Positions 12,141 through 24,479 of a stretch of DNA of 64,000 bases are shown piece after piece. The stretch is taken from contig FN649729.1 in NCBI GenBank assembly GCA_000310025.1, forward strand, positions 1,230,932 through 1,294,931, written 5' to 3'. The notes beneath the pieces were generated by a model that saw only the letters and a program-made list of their open reading frames with translations, had not been told where the DNA came from and searched no databases. A program made the translations under genes and the position numbers. Position 1 is the first letter of the stretch, and every line of letters starts with the position of its first letter. This stretch comes from Ectocarpus siliculosus (lineage: Eukaryota > Sar > Phaeophyceae > Ectocarpales > Ectocarpaceae).

Positions 12141-15138
12141 CCTTGCGCGGTTGCTGGCTTTGTTCTTGACTGGTAGCGTTGTGTGAGACTGGTGTGCGTG
12201 CTGTCGGAGGGTCTCAAACTCTCGCCGCCGCCGCCGCGGCTGTGTGTTGTTGTACTTCAGGTTTGGTCTGCGGAAAGTGCGTTGACTTACTTTGCGGAGG
12301 ATAAAAACAACGTGGGAAGCGGGGGTGGGGAAGGCAAGCGTTGAAAGCGTGTTGTATGTAAAGCAAGAGGATGTCAACTGTCAGAAGAATGACCCGTTCA
12401 GAGGTGTAGCTGCTGCTGCTGCTGCTGCTGCTGCTGCAATTGAACGGGACCTTCGCATGATACCGAATACCGAGCCTGTTCTCTTCCTCGCTCTGTGAGC
12501 TGAGTGTAACAAAACACAGAGAGAGAGAGCGCGCGACTGAACCGAAACATGTACAATGAGGCACGCCACGAGGCAAAACCCACACCACCACCACCAGCAG
12601 ATCAAAACCAAAGGCGACCAATGGATCAAATCGTTGTGCTGCTACAGTAGTGATATCTACGTACGCAAAGAGTCCTCACCAAGCGGAAGGGAACGAACGA
12701 ACTTCGAGTACGTGTGCCTCTCTCTCTCTCCGATGTGAAAGGAACGTGCCAGTGCTGCGATCCACCTGTCTGTACCAGCGCTCGCGATTCCGTTGAGCTC
12801 TTGGCAAAAAACCTTGACAACGGCGACAAAAGCGCCCTCAGCTTCCGTCCGCGCGCCTATCTGTGCGCCCCACTGTCCTGGCTGTGGTGAAACCGCGAGA
12901 GCACAAGCGACGAAGAGCGAGCGCGCGATCAATTTTGACTGTTGAGGGGGGCACAAAGATGGAAATCAACAGTTGGGGTATGTACTTCTAGGGCCCCGCG
13001 ATTTGTGTAGCAAACCAACTCGACGTTTTTATTGCGTGTGGATGATACACATGCATGTCAGTGTGTCGTCTTGGTGTAGGGCATACATCGGTAAAAAAAG
13101 TGTTCTTTAAGAGGCGTAGAGATTGTTGTGTGGCGCATGCTACAACTTGCTGTCGCCGTTCTGCGCTACTATTATTGTTATATTGTACTTTCAACGTCCC
13201 GATGAAGATTTTCGCGTGTACTTGTAGTGTGTCTCGTCGTTGTTGAACATGTGTAGCGGGCTTCGCGTCGTGGCGTCCTCCTTTCAAATTATCGGTTGTG
13301 CCATCTAGAGCCTATACTGAAACAGAATAATAAGGTGTCGCATTAGACCCCTCTAACGAACGAACGAGTACATAGATAGTAGGCGTATGTTGCATTTTGC
13401 GCCTACTATTATTAATATCAGAACGTCTCGTTCTTGTCGGGGAGGGGTGGTTCCTGCCAATTACTGGATTCGGGGGGGTGGGGGCACTATCCTACCCCTA
13501 ACCCTATTCCCAAGGCCAAGAGGCTATGGACGAAATCGTTTGACGAAGGGCGGCAACTGTAGACATTATGCTGGGGAAGTCGGACAATCTCGACAAGTGG
13601 GAAGAACGCAACAAACTATCGAAGTGTCTGGCCGGCGTGTGCTGATCACGAAAACAATGGGGTAGACTAGCTTGGAAGTCGTCGACGACATACCACCGGG
13701 GCACATGGCGATGACCGTGGGGTCGTTCAGACGATGCTTGCATCACGTATTTAGAGGGTCCGGACAAATCATAGGCCGTCCTCTTTGACGCTTTAATAAC
13801 TTCAGCGACAACCAGGGAGTTTTGGAGATTGGTCCCACCGCGATAGGTGCGATCGGGGGGCGATGACAAGGACGTTGGGGGCGGGCACTTCTTGGCATGA
13901 TTTACGATGTCTATCGCAGACATGCCCGACTGCCAGAACGATGAGCTGGTCCTTGTGGACAAAGACGAGAGCATGGACATCCCATACGGTCAAGCGTCTA
14001 CGCCCGAACTGCCGCTAGTACAGCGCCCGTTGAGCACTCGAGGCTAGGCGTGGGTTGACCTAGGGGGTTAGTCGCTCGGCAGTCATCGTGGCGGCTACCC
14101 GTTATCGTGCCCAGCTCGAGCGAGACCAGACGCGTGAAAACGAAGCTAGCTACCGTTTGAGTGGGGACCCAGTTGCGGTGGCAGGCTCGTGGGTTGTGCT
14201 TGATTGAGTCGACTACGGCATTGTTGGCGCGTTCGGCACAACAACACGATACACTAAACCGTCCTTGGCCACTAGACCGCACTCATTCTTGTCACATTGT
14301 TGTCACGAATGATCTATCACATTCAATCTCACCACACACACAATGTTGGGCCTACTGTATGTTGTTAGCCTGCACCCCCAAGTACCAGAAAATATAAACA
14401 CAGAACATGGCGACCGACTCATGATAACGTGCGGCATAAACCTCAAAACCACACATAAAAAGAAAGCCTAATACAGTAGGGAGAAAGTACTTAGCGCACT
14501 TCAGACGTCGACCGCACCCGTGTTTCCTGAGGCTAACTTCATCCTGATGGGATGTGGTTGTTCTACGGTAGCCACACATGAACTATGAACAAGCTGGGAG
14601 TAATATCACCAAGACAAGAGCAACTACATTGAAGTTTGAAATACTGGGCAAAGAAAACCGATAATAATCATGATGATGAAAATGTACAAGGTGCGCCACC
14701 ATGCGTTGAAGACTGCAAGAACGCAGACATCGAGAGAATAAATCGTTGGACGTCTCAAAATCTGTAGCCTACCACACGGCCAATATGTACACCTGCAAAG
14801 CGCGCGCCACACACACGCGACACACCAGCTACGCATGCACAAGCGTCTTCCTGACAGCTCGAGTGCTTCGAGACTGGTCTTGATGAAACTTAGAGATTTC
14901 AGTTCACTTCACACGCGGATCTCACGTCGAAAGCCAGATCATTATGATACTTCTATCGCTTCCGAGTTTTCGTGCGGAAAACGGCGTACGAGATAGCGAG
15001 CCGAACTGTTTTCTTGTGAAGAAGACAAAAAAGATGACACCACAAACCCCAACAAACAACAACAGCAACAACAACAGCAACAACAAATAGCATGGATCAA
15101 AGGACCAAACCACAGCGTGCCCGCGAAGCACTATCCAT
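12141..15138. other. Upstream region of the CENP-V-like gene and intergenic DNA
   Basis: The region holds the likely promoter and 5' UTR of the CENP-V-like gene, with a (CTG)9 tract at 12410-12437, about 270 bp above its ATG. One 158-codon open frame runs on the minus strand from 13980 to 13504, with no recognisable domain. A second short hydrophobic frame lies at 14579-14352 (minus). Neither has convincing splice partners, and I cannot call them genes. Confidence 0.4.
13504..13980 (-). CDS. Unsupported 158-codon open frame, function unknown
   Basis: This is the longest uninterrupted frame in the 12-15 kb stretch, with ATG at 13980 and TAG at 13504. The product would be polar and Ser-rich, without signal peptide, helix or known motif. 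Third-position GC is less biased than in the sure exons of this window. It may be a chance frame or a relic of a mobile element. Confidence 0.15.
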   Translation of the reverse strand: MSMLSSLSTRTSSSFWQSGMSAIDIVNHAKKCPPPTSLSSPPDRTYRGGTNLQNSLVVAEVIKASKRTAYDLSGPSKYVMQASSERPHGHRHVPRWYVVDDFQASLPHCFRDQHTPARHFDSLLRSSHLSRLSDFPSIMSTVAALRQTISSIASWPWE

Positions 15139-15548
15139 CTAGTTGTCCGGAGATCCCTCGAATGGCGTAGCACCGACGGAGAGCGGGAAGAACGCCGACG
15201 CCCACGCGGTGTTCGGATCTCGCAGATGCTCCACCTCAGCGGTGGAACAACGACATAGAAGCACCACGAAGAAGTACACCAGCCCCGATGCGGCTACATC
15301 GGTGAACAGAAACACCCAGACAACAACCCTGCCGGAGGGTGTCGCCGCCGTTGGTGCCGTGAGGTTCACACGCGTGAGACGTCGATCGAAAAACAGGGCA
15401 CGACAAAAGAAAGAGCAAAGACTTGTGACGAGAATTTCACCGTCGTGTACGTGAGAAAAGGAGCGCGGGCAGCCGACTGAATGGATTTTCCGAATAGATA
15501 GAACGGGGGGCTGTACTTGAAGGCCCCAGCGGGATGATGTCAGAACGA

Positions 15549-15598
<50 letters not shown>

Positions 15599-17577
15599 AA
15601 ACAGATTCGCTAGAATGTCAAGCACCGAACGCTACAGCCGCAGTCGCCACCAAGGGTTACACGCCTCTATAGGCAGTGTACGTTATGAAACAACAATTTG
15701 TGTGCGCGCGTGCGTACACATGTTGCAGCCTGCCAATCGTTGGTGCTGTAGGCCACCAGTGATCGGGTTCATGCGTAGTAGACACGCGTGGTCTACCTAC
15801 ATGATCTTGATTGGGTAGCCTCTCACCACTTTATCCCGCCGCTAAGTATCCATCCAATGTCCCAAGAAATCCTCAGGCCGTAGTAGAAGAGGAAGGTGAA
15901 GGCTGCTCTTAATCGGAAGTTGGACGCAAGGTAACCCGCGATCGGACCCCATATCATGAGAATTAAAGGCCTGAGCGAGAATGGTGCCGAGCGTTCAGCA
16001 TTTGGAGAGGATGGTGCAGCCGAACTTAGTTCCCTCCACAAAGATGCAGGTGCCAAAACTTCCCGTCACACTCCATAGACCCATGGCATCCAATGACATT
16101 GAGTTTGAGGGCAACGGTCGGCACATTATAGTCGTTGCACCAGGGTGGGTAGAGGTACATGGGCCGCCCTAAACATTCTCCTTGGGCCCCCTTCTCTATG
16201 AAGCCTGCAAACCCCTTCTTTGGCGGAAGATCGACGTTCACTACACCAAATCAAGCTCGCGAGATGGCACAATCTACGCCCGCGACGTTATCCGCCTTCA
16301 AAACAGGGCGTGATTCTCCCTCGTCGACCCTTCGTACTTCGGTCCTGCAGACGGATACCCTGTGAACCCGGGTAGCCCTTCATACACAGCGAAAAGCGAC
16401 CCGAACGGAAGAAGAAACGATGTAGTTACTTCCCACACGTGAGGCGCGATCGGTGATCTACAGCCGGCCTGGGCGGCAAACGAAGTCACTCGTAACCCTT
16501 TCTCTGTTGTGACGAAGAGCATCGCAGTTTCTCACGTGAAGGCGGAAGCGCCGCACAAAACAATGATCGCATCGAGGATGGCCAGCACCCGCACCACTCG
16601 CGAGTATCGGTGGCAGGCCATCAAGGACTCGCTCGGTCTCGGCGTTCCTGATGCCACGAAGGGCGTAGAAAACAGAACAACATGTCAACGATCAGGTCAC
16701 CACCGCGGACGGCTAACCAAACGCGCGGAATGTATCGACTTTTTTTTTGCGGGTTGCCTTCCCTTCCCGTTGCCCTGCCGACCTTTGTTATGATTAACGA
16801 TGCCAACGTAAAAATAGGGAATCAATCATCCTCGACAGACCCTGGGAGATTTGTACCGTTTGTGAAGGGGATCTCCACATTAAAATTAACAGCATTCACC
16901 ACGAGATGACAAGCAAGTGCACAATGTCCAGGAGGTGCATGCTATGCATACAAACAGTCACCTACCACATACCAGTGCCACACTCACCGGGGAAGCTCGG
17001 AGCGGGCGGCGAAAATTGAACGCCGGTGTGGTCTTGACTAGGTGCTAATCGTTCCGTACGAGCAGGGCCCATTCCCGCTGAAAAACAATATGAATAGTAA
17101 GTCGAAAGAAGAGTGGGTCAAATGTTCTCTCCAGTGCAGAGGGCGTGCGAATCACCGGCCCGCAAACGCACTTGCTTGTTAAGGTGGCCTTGCGCAACGG
17201 TGACAATGTGAGATACGCTCGGAGCAAGTACGATGGACGGAAATTGGGTACTTTTCTACGGGGATTGCAGTCGCGGTAGATTGCGGGAGAACACTTGTTT
17301 CTGCTCATTGGTTTTCTCGGCGCTTGTGGGCTGTAGTCTAGATAGTCATCTGGGAGGGGGTTGAATTGCTGACGGGATGAATGTGGTGATGCACCCCTCT
17401 GGCAGCGATAGTATTCAAGAGTTTGCTCTCTCGGCCCTCTTGAGCGGGGCTTCCCTTTCTCCACACACCACGACCTGTCGGAAAAATTGCCCGTGCTATT
17501 GAACTTACACTGCTGGGGACAACACACAATTCCTGCTGTAGCTTGCGTGATGATATGAAGGCGTTTGTCAAAACCAT
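15139..17577 (-). CDS. Unidentified multi-pass membrane protein (about 6 exons, internal edges partly uncertain)
   Basis: The best exon set on the minus strand is 17577-17509 (ATG, MVLTNAFISSRKLQQELC, strong GTAAGT donor), 16647-16536, 16457 to about 16300, 16204 to about 16075, 15970-15827 and 15328-15139 (TAG). Phases agree between the second and third exons and between the last two; the other joins are not settled. Hydrophobic helices are RVLAILDAIIVLCGASAF, TTSFLLPFGSLFAVYE, LILMIWGPIAGYLAS, TFLFYYGLRI and VVVWVFLFTDVAASGLVYFF. A loop at 16075-16200 carries five Cys residues and may be extracytoplasmic. I do not recognise the family. A competing 192-codon open frame (17623-17045) overlaps the start exon and could be coding instead. 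Confidence 0.4.
15552..15596. repeat. (CTG)15 microsatellite
   Basis: A perfect run of 15 CTG units lies in the intron between the last two exons of the membrane protein gene. On that gene's strand it reads CAG. Confidence 0.9.
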
Positions 17578-18556
17578 GTTGTAAGAAACGGTGGTAACGC
17601 TGCTGGCGTGTGGTGAGGATCATACTGCAGAACTCACGTTCCGTTACTCCGTGGATATCAGTGTGAAAGCGTGGCCGTCAACACCGCATGCAACCCCATT
17701 TCCACTTTTGTACAGACCACAGCAGTCAGTCCAGTAGTACTGTAACCCACACGGATTTATATACCACACCTTGTCGATAGTGGTGGGTATCCGCAACACT
17801 GCTGTAACTCCCCCCGCTCTGGTATGATGATGTGGACGGGGTTGCCGTCACAGTAGAATGGTCTTCATCCATCTATGAGCATTTCGATCAGGACGCAACA
17901 GTCACGAGAGAGAGGGTATCCCGCGTTTCCGTGAATGACAAGCAAGCGTGGTATATATATATGAGTGTTTTGGTGATGAAGTTTGTACGAAGCTCGACGT
18001 ACACATCGAAACCAACCGGACTCATGTTGCCCCAATACCCTAACAGCAACAACGATACAGAGTCAGCTGAAGGAAGAAGCCATGGGGTGAATCTCGGACG
18101 CGTCCTTTCACCTCGTCGTGCTGACATCGAGCTGCGGATAGATTTGCAGGCCTGATGTCCACCATGCCGATAATGGGCAGCAGTAGTCCTCGCTCCTTGT
18201 TCGGTGCAGCAGCGAGCAAGTAGAGGTGATCTAAAGAGAGGTATCCTCCCAAGGTATGTATTTAGGTTTCGCGAGGTGCGATCACGCGTACACCCCCTCG
18301 GTCCCTTCGCTGTATCCAGACACCGGACGGGTAGATGGAGCGGTCCTTACGGAGGTTGTCAGATCTACGGAGAACAAGGTTTCCAGAAGAAAAAATGGTG
18401 CCCCCTGCTATTGGTACCACTTGCGCACCCCCCCGTTCTTGTCGCACGCAAGCTCGCGCCGCACTATAGCAGTAGGCCGACGGAACCACGCAAGCCCCGA
18501 TCCCTCCCGGCGTCTACCCGACGTTGATCTCCTCCTCCGCTAGAACGTTGACCACC
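17578..18556. promoter_or_regulatory. Head-to-head intergenic region between the membrane protein gene (-) and SARNP (+)
   Basis: The two divergent start codons are 979 bp apart, so both promoters should be here. I see no clear TATA box at a useful distance from either start. The sequence ACCACC directly before the SARNP ATG (18557) is a good translation start context. Confidence 0.35.
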
Positions 18557-21442
18557 ATGAGCGAAATCAATGTGTCGAAGCTTAAGGTGGGTGTACATTA
18601 ATGGATAAACGCCTGCTGCTGCTCGTGATTTTGGGTCAGGATAGGGCGGTTGGCGGTTGGCGTTGGGGACGCCCACGAAGTGTTCGTCGGAGCCATGTTA
18701 TCGCCGAAAGCGTCATCTACGCGTGACCAGTAGATGCTTCACTGGTTGACCTTGGCGCGAAGTCGTGTCGTGGTCAGGTGTTAGGTTTGGGTTTAGAAAT
18801 GCCAGCATTTTTGTGTAAAAAGAAGGTGTGTCGCCTACGATACGAAAAGGTGTTTCCGCACTCCGCACGCGTGGGCAGAACTTCCCTACGATTTGTTTAT
18901 TGTACAGAGGATCCAAAGTGCGGGCTCGAAACTCCTCAGGGGTTGCCGTCGGTGCAAGCCGAGACTTGGTAGCGCCAGTGCCAACACCGCGTCCACCCGA
19001 CTCTGCTGTGTTACTGCAATTTGTCCATGTTGTAAGGTTTCCGAGCTGAAAACCGAGCTGGCAAGCAGGAGTCTGGATGTCAAGGGCAACAAAGCAGACT
19101 TGGCCCAGCGGCTGCAGGCGGCCCTCGACGAGGAAGAGTTTGGCGCTATCAGCATGCCTACACCGACCGTCGGCGATGCTGCAACCGAGGTTTGTGGCGT
19201 TGTTTCGATGCCAACCGTCTCTCCTGCTGCACAAACGTCGCCAGTCTGCGCTTGTACGTCTGCGCTTGTACGTAACCAGGTTGCGGTGTTTTTTGCGCAA
19301 GTGTTGTAGGCGAACAACGGTGGTAAGTGGTAAGCCTCGCGTAAGTCTCCAGCCTTGCGACGTGTAACCTAGGCAGACGACTCGCCCGTCCTCTCAACTT
19401 GCTGTCTTCCGCACACCTGCAGACGACTCGCCCTTCCTCTCAACTTGCTGTCTTCCGCACACCTGTGTACGAATGCAGGCGGGAAATGGAACCGCGGCAG
19501 AGCCACCGGCGGAACCCGCGGTGGAAGCCACGCCTGCGACAACCGCCGTGAGTGTTTCCTATCTTTTCACCCTTCCTTACATTTAATGCCCACAGGGACT
19601 GCTGCTACCCACCTGTGACTGGTGTTCCCGTCCCCTTGAAGGCAGAAACCTAACCTCCATGACCTCGACCTTCCAGCATGATGTCGCATCAGAAACCCAC
19701 GCCACCCGTGTACTCCTTCTTTGCGTCGCAGGCAACGCGACCTAACATGAACAGGTCTCGGTGAACGCTTTGAGGTGTGGGGTGTGCAGTTGCAAAAGTC
19801 GTGAATATTCCAACGCTCCCTCGGCACGGGCGAGAGAGCGGATACCTCTGCCCAGAGTTAAAAAACAGCGCGTCTCATCTACAGCACTACTCTTATAGCG
19901 CGAGATATCCGACTCCAATTTTTCAATTGCCTGTGCCACGAACGAGCAGGAGGAGGCGACACCCGCCGTCCCGGCAGAACCCGCTTCTACCACGGCCGAC
20001 GGTGAGGTTGCTGCTGACACGGCTACCGCCGCTCCTGCTGTCGTCACCGCCACGGATGCTGCCGCCGCTGCGGAAGCCATGCGGCTGGCGAAGCGCGTGG
20101 AGCGGTTTGGCCGCATCGCTCCGGTGACCGAGAGCGAGGTGGCGGAGAAGATGGCCATGCGCCGGGAGAAGTTCGGCCTGCCGGAGCCGGTGAGTGCCGC
20201 GGTGCGTCGAAATACGTGTCGTTTGGGTGCGGTTGAAGATCTTGAGGGATGGAGCGCTCACAGCAGTGGGGCGATGTGATGGAGCGAAGAATACCAGCAG
20301 GGGAGGGGGGGAGTACAAGGGGAGGTTGTCTAGCAGAAAAAACGGTTCAAAGGTTCTTGTTGTGGCGGCCATCTCTTGGGGGCGGAAGAACCAGACGACT
20401 TTCGCAACGGTTCTCGAATTTTTGTTCTTGTGTCGATTCCCTTTACCGCCCACTTCGGTATCCAACCGACCCGCAACACCGGCATGTTTTTTTTGCGTGC
20501 AGGCGGCGGGCGGTAAGCAGGGCACAAAAAGGTCGCTCAACCCCGAGGAGGAGGCCAAGAGGAAAAAACGCATGGAACGGTTCGGCATCGTCGATGATAA
20601 GGAGGAGGCTGCCAAGAGAACGGAAGCCGAGGTGAGTTTTTTTTCCCCGTTGGTTGATGTTTGCTGTTCTTGGTGGTAGTGTATTGCTGTCGTGTTTGAA
20701 GCTGGCGCATGATTTTTCCCCTGCCTCCGCTCGCACGGTCTTGCCAGAATGTTTTGCCGTTTGATGCCAGTTGCCCAGTGTTCATAAGTGCACGCCACCC
20801 CTCCACCGGGCCCGCTCGATGATCTCGCGGTCATCACTTCCCCTGAAGGCGCGCAATGCCTGCCTATGTTGAAGATAGTTGGTGTACGATACGACCACAC
20901 TCCATCGTCGTCCGCTCTGTGACACAAGTCTATGTCGTTTCCTCACCCTGTGTGTCACTCTTTCGTCTGACCGGACCCAGCTCCTAGTATGTTAGCGTGG
21001 GGCCCACTTCTCACTCATTCCCGCGATCTCTCGCCCCCCCCCCCCCCTGAAGGCCGCCAAGCGGGCCGCACGGCAGGAAAAGTTCGGCTACGTGAACCCC
21101 GACGCCGAAAAGAAGGCGAAGGTGGCGTCGAAGGCGGCCTGGCTGGCTTCCGAGCAGGCCGAAAAAAAGGCGAAGCGTATCGCGCGCTTCGGAGAGGACA
21201 CCACTGCCGTAGCGGCAGCGCCTAAGTCCACCACCCCTCAGCAGTCTTCGGGCAAGAAGGGCGGCGGCGGAGGCGGTGGGAGGAGCGGCAGGGGGAGCGG
21301 GGGCGGGAGGGGCGGAGGGCGAGAGAGGGGGGGAAGGAACAGGAGGCAGAGTGGTGATGGTGGTGGTAATGGCCGTGGTCGTGGCGGGGGGCCAGTAAGC
21401 GCCACAGCGATGCTGTCCCAAGGCTTAAAATCTTCGCGGTGA
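18557..21442 (+). CDS. SARNP: SAP-domain ribonucleoprotein, SARNP/CIP29/Tho1-like (6 exons, complete)
   Basis: Exons are 18557-18586, 19037-19189, 19479-19547, 19950-20189, 20503-20631 and 21053-21442. All are in phase 0 and give 336 residues. Residues 8-42 form a SAP helix-extension-helix motif (LKVSELKTELASRSLDVKG, then NKADLAQRLQ), which binds nucleic acid. An acidic Ala/Glu/Pro-rich linker follows. The C-terminal half repeats a basic R-F-G unit: KRVERFGRI, RREKFGLP, KRMERFGIV, RQEKFGYV and KRIARFGED. This is the hallmark of the SARNP/Tho1 family, which binds nascent mRNA and works with TREX and the DEAD-box ATPase UAP56 in export. The tail is an RGG/Gly-rich segment (about residues 275-325). 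The protein is longer than the roughly 210-residue animal form because of the linker and RGG tail. Confidence 0.88.
19373..19464 (+). repeat. 46-bp tandem duplication before SARNP exon 3
   Basis: Copies 19373-19418 and 19419-19464 differ at one position (CCCGTC versus CCCTTC). The unit junction creates CACACCTGCAG, a possible extra splice acceptor about 60 nt upstream of the exon 3 acceptor at 19478. Confidence 0.85.
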
Positions 21443-22600
21443 TTGGTCGTCGTAATGGGTGCTCATTTGCAGGCACGTAGAGGAATGGCAGAATATTAGT
21501 ACGAGGGTTGTATACCGTGTTTAGAGCATACGCGCGACGGGCGTTGATAGCTGGATTGGGTAAGTAATGCATTGGAGGGCCCCGGATGCTATGGCGTGAG
21601 CTTAAGGCCTGGTGCCACTGCTAGTGTGGTTGCGCTATACGACTTTTCTCCTTAGCACGCGGTGCTGGACATGTGAATCTGAGTTTTGGGAGTTGGCTCC
21701 TCCTCCTGGCCCCACAGCAAATCTGCTGCCATGCGCTTGTTGGACGCCCGCACATTGCTTTGGATCAGGCGCAAGCTTCGAATGTTCAAAATAGTGCTTG
21801 GGAATGCGGCAAGTCAAGCTCTGCGCTTGTTCATGTGATTTTTAGGAAGTGGTACATGTTTCGGCACACGTTCGAACCTTCAAGGGAAAGGGGGGGCATG
21901 GAGGTGAATACAGCAGTTTTGTTTTTTGGGAACGATGGCTTCCACAACGGCCTGGAGACGGAGACGGGGACAGAAAGGCTGCCTTGTTTGTGAATCAGGA
22001 CAATTAACAAGTGTAAATGACGCACATGTGATTGGGCTTTGTGCGATGGCAGCAGTCAAACGCATTAACATACTTCCGAGCTTGGTCAACCTGGCGGCTG
22101 CTCAAGAACGCCGTACTTGAGAGGAGAGCGTTTGACCACTTCCTCATGGGGACGATATCGGGTGAGTATTGGCGGCCCTCTTTCGGACACGGCACTACTC
22201 CTGCTGAGCCCTGTCGACAGCTTGATACGCCGGAACTGCGCGTGGTTGTGATCACCAACTAGGCGGCCAACACATGTTGAGCTTTGGAGGGATTTATCCT
22301 TGCATGCAGGCCGCGACCGCCAGTGAGTGAGCCTCTGCATAGCATCCGACGCCGAACGCGCGATACGTTGTGCAGCTACGACGATGTTGGTAGCATACCT
22401 CGGCGTGTAACCAACGAGCCGTTTCCGCCGATGTCTACAGAGGATCTCGCAAACAAAGTAGACAAAGCAAACAAGTACACAAGCTGCAGTAGAAGCGTAG
22501 AGGCACAAGAACCGGAATGCAGGAGAAGTACGCCTCTGCGAACACACCGGCGCAGATGGACCAAGAACCACTTTTTTCTCTCTTTTTCTTTTTCTTCTCA
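21443..22600. other. SARNP 3' flank and intergenic DNA
   Basis: No frame here has recognisable content. It should contain the SARNP 3' UTR. I see no repeats of note. Confidence 0.4.
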
Positions 22601-22822
22601 GAAACCGTGTGGCCCGATCACTTGTCGATGATTCGCGAAGCCCGCCCTGGCCAGGTTTTGCTTGTGATACCGCACGCTGTCGGGGTCCATGTTCCGCCCG
22701 TCCCAGTTGCTGTGCTTCGCCCTGTCGTGCTTTCTAGCCTCCTCCCCCTCCATGACCTTTCCGTCCCGGTACACGGCACGCGTGGACCCCTTGCTGCCGA
22801 CCTTGCTTCTGGGCGTTGCCAT
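22601..22822 (-). CDS. Small basic protein or exon, function unknown
   Basis: An ATG at 22822 in good context (AGGATGG) opens 74 codons ending at a TGA just before 22598. The product is strongly charged (VYRDGKVMEGEEARKHDRAK, then SNWDGRNMDPDSVRYHKQNL), with a codon pattern like the sure exons. A possible donor (CAA|GTGATC) after NHRQ near 22620 means it may be the first exon of a longer gene rather than a complete 74-residue protein. I do not recognise the family. Confidence 0.35.
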
Positions 22823-24479
22823 CCTAAGGAATCCCAGTCTTGACTCGGCCTGACGCAAGAGCTCATGCGCCTGGGCATGAACGAATCCCGCGGAGTAGCA
22901 GCGCGGGCATGGAAACGTCGAAGGCACGGGTTAAGCTAGCGAGTGTCATGGGGCGGTGGATTGTGTGGGTGCTACATGCTTATCCAAAGCCGAAAATGGG
23001 TAAATGGTTTTTATCATACCGGTATTGCGCGGGCGTACATTTCCGGCAAGGGTCGGGAATGGGGTGTTATCATTAATCAAAATCCATGTACGCGGGAGGG
23101 CCGTCGCGGCTGGATTTTTGAGCACAACGTGCCAGGAACTTGTGCCGGATGAACCAAGAGAACGTCCAAAATATACAGCTTCAAAGCGACAGAACGGTAA
23201 CCAAGCGAGCCGGCACGCGGTGTGTAGATGCTGCAGAAGCTCCTGTTCATCAAGCCCAATGGACTGTGTACGGAGGCTACATTCGCTGACATGCACGTGC
23301 GAGAAGAACGTTCGTGGGTACACGGATAGGTTTGGGCACATCGGCTTCGCGGTTGGTTCGTGTCGCGCCGGAAGGGGACCGCTGGAGGCACCGCCGTGAC
23401 TGATACACGGTGACACGGCGCCGGATTGCAAAGGTGCTTGAATGATGCAGCACTCTCTCCTCTTTCGTCCTGCTTTGGTATCTCCCTCGCGACAATACTA
23501 AACCACATAAGCCAGGTCTCACCGGGTGAATGCATTAGAGATCTCCCTCGAGGCATCCGTACAATGGATGAGAGTTGTAAGAGGGGTGGTGAGCGCCAAG
23601 AGGGTGCGAACACCACCCCAAGCACGGGCACGCAGGTGATCAAGGGAGGATGTAGAGCGAGACTAGAACAGTAGGCTAGAAGAAGCGAGTCTGAGTCACG
23701 GCCGTGACTATTCGTAGCCGTGACTTGGGCACTCTCCTCTAGATAGACGTGCAGCATTTACGAACACAACCCGCTTCTGCTGGTGCGAAGAGAGGCCATC
23801 ACCATCCCTACAGACTGCGAGTACTGCTGCTCTCAGCTTGGGGGGTAAAACCCCCTCGCTTTCCCGCTGCCCAGCGCTACGTCGGGGCCCACTACGGCAC
23901 GAATCGCAGAGTCCAGTCCCGTTCTCGAGAAAGCGCCCGCACTGAAGAACCTCTATTGGTCTATAGTTTTGGCCAACGCTGGGGTTCTTCGGTCCTAATA
24001 GGGTCATGCTACGAATGGTCGCTTTATCGGTTTTAGGGTGGGGGTTCTTAACCGAGCTCGTAAGAGTGGTGCTCAAGTTTGCTTCGATTTTGAGCTTTTT
24101 TAGGCTGGCTCAATATCTTGACTGCCAAGTTCTTAAGTGCGGGCGCTTTCTGTACTGCTGTTCCCGCCCATCTCCTGCTGACGTGTTGCCGGGCGATTCA
24201 CTCCGCCGCCATCGAATCGAACCGACCCTGGACACCAGTTTCGAGCATGTAGCCCTTGTGACGGAAAATTACTTCAACACCATCTGTATGATTGTGCACT
24301 GCTGTTGTTCCCATGTCCGGTATGCACTGACTACTGTGGAACAAGTACCCCGGCGGTCAGACAACCAAAGAGAGGTCTCTTTCATGCTACAGGTTGACGG
24401 GGAGAGAGGGTGTTGACCAGAGAGTGGAGCCGCAGGCAAAATTTGAGCTTGGACACTCACCTACGGTAAATGTTGTACC
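22823..24479. other. Intergenic DNA with a MITE
   Basis: No gene could be supported in this stretch. Its only clear feature is the inverted-repeat element at 23928-24151, listed separately. Confidence 0.4.
23928..24151. mobile_element. MITE, 224 bp with 23-bp terminal inverted repeats
   Basis: The left end (23928-23950) and right end (24129-24151) are inverted repeats with one mismatch over 23 bp, built around AAAGCGCCCGCACT. The inside is non-coding and contains the phrases GCTACGAATGGTCGC and GGTTCTTAACCGAGCTC. A related copy without a clear right terminal repeat lies at 27297-27487. No target-site duplication is obvious and no transposase is encoded, so it would be mobilised in trans by a DNA transposon. 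Confidence 0.7.

Noticed and set aside
11775-12176. Plus-strand frame of 133 codons opposite CENP-V exon 1
   Set aside because: It is antisense to an exon with the clear CHCG zinc motif and is only open because of high GC content.
17045-17623. 192-codon minus-strand frame as a full gene
   Set aside because: A strong GTAAGT donor and an ATG in the shifted frame at 17577 favour a short first exon there. The long frame has no domain, though it is not fully excluded.
22284-22631. Plus-strand frame opposite the small basic ORF
   Set aside because: Codon use and composition favour the minus-strand frame; the plus frame is a shadow with no motif.
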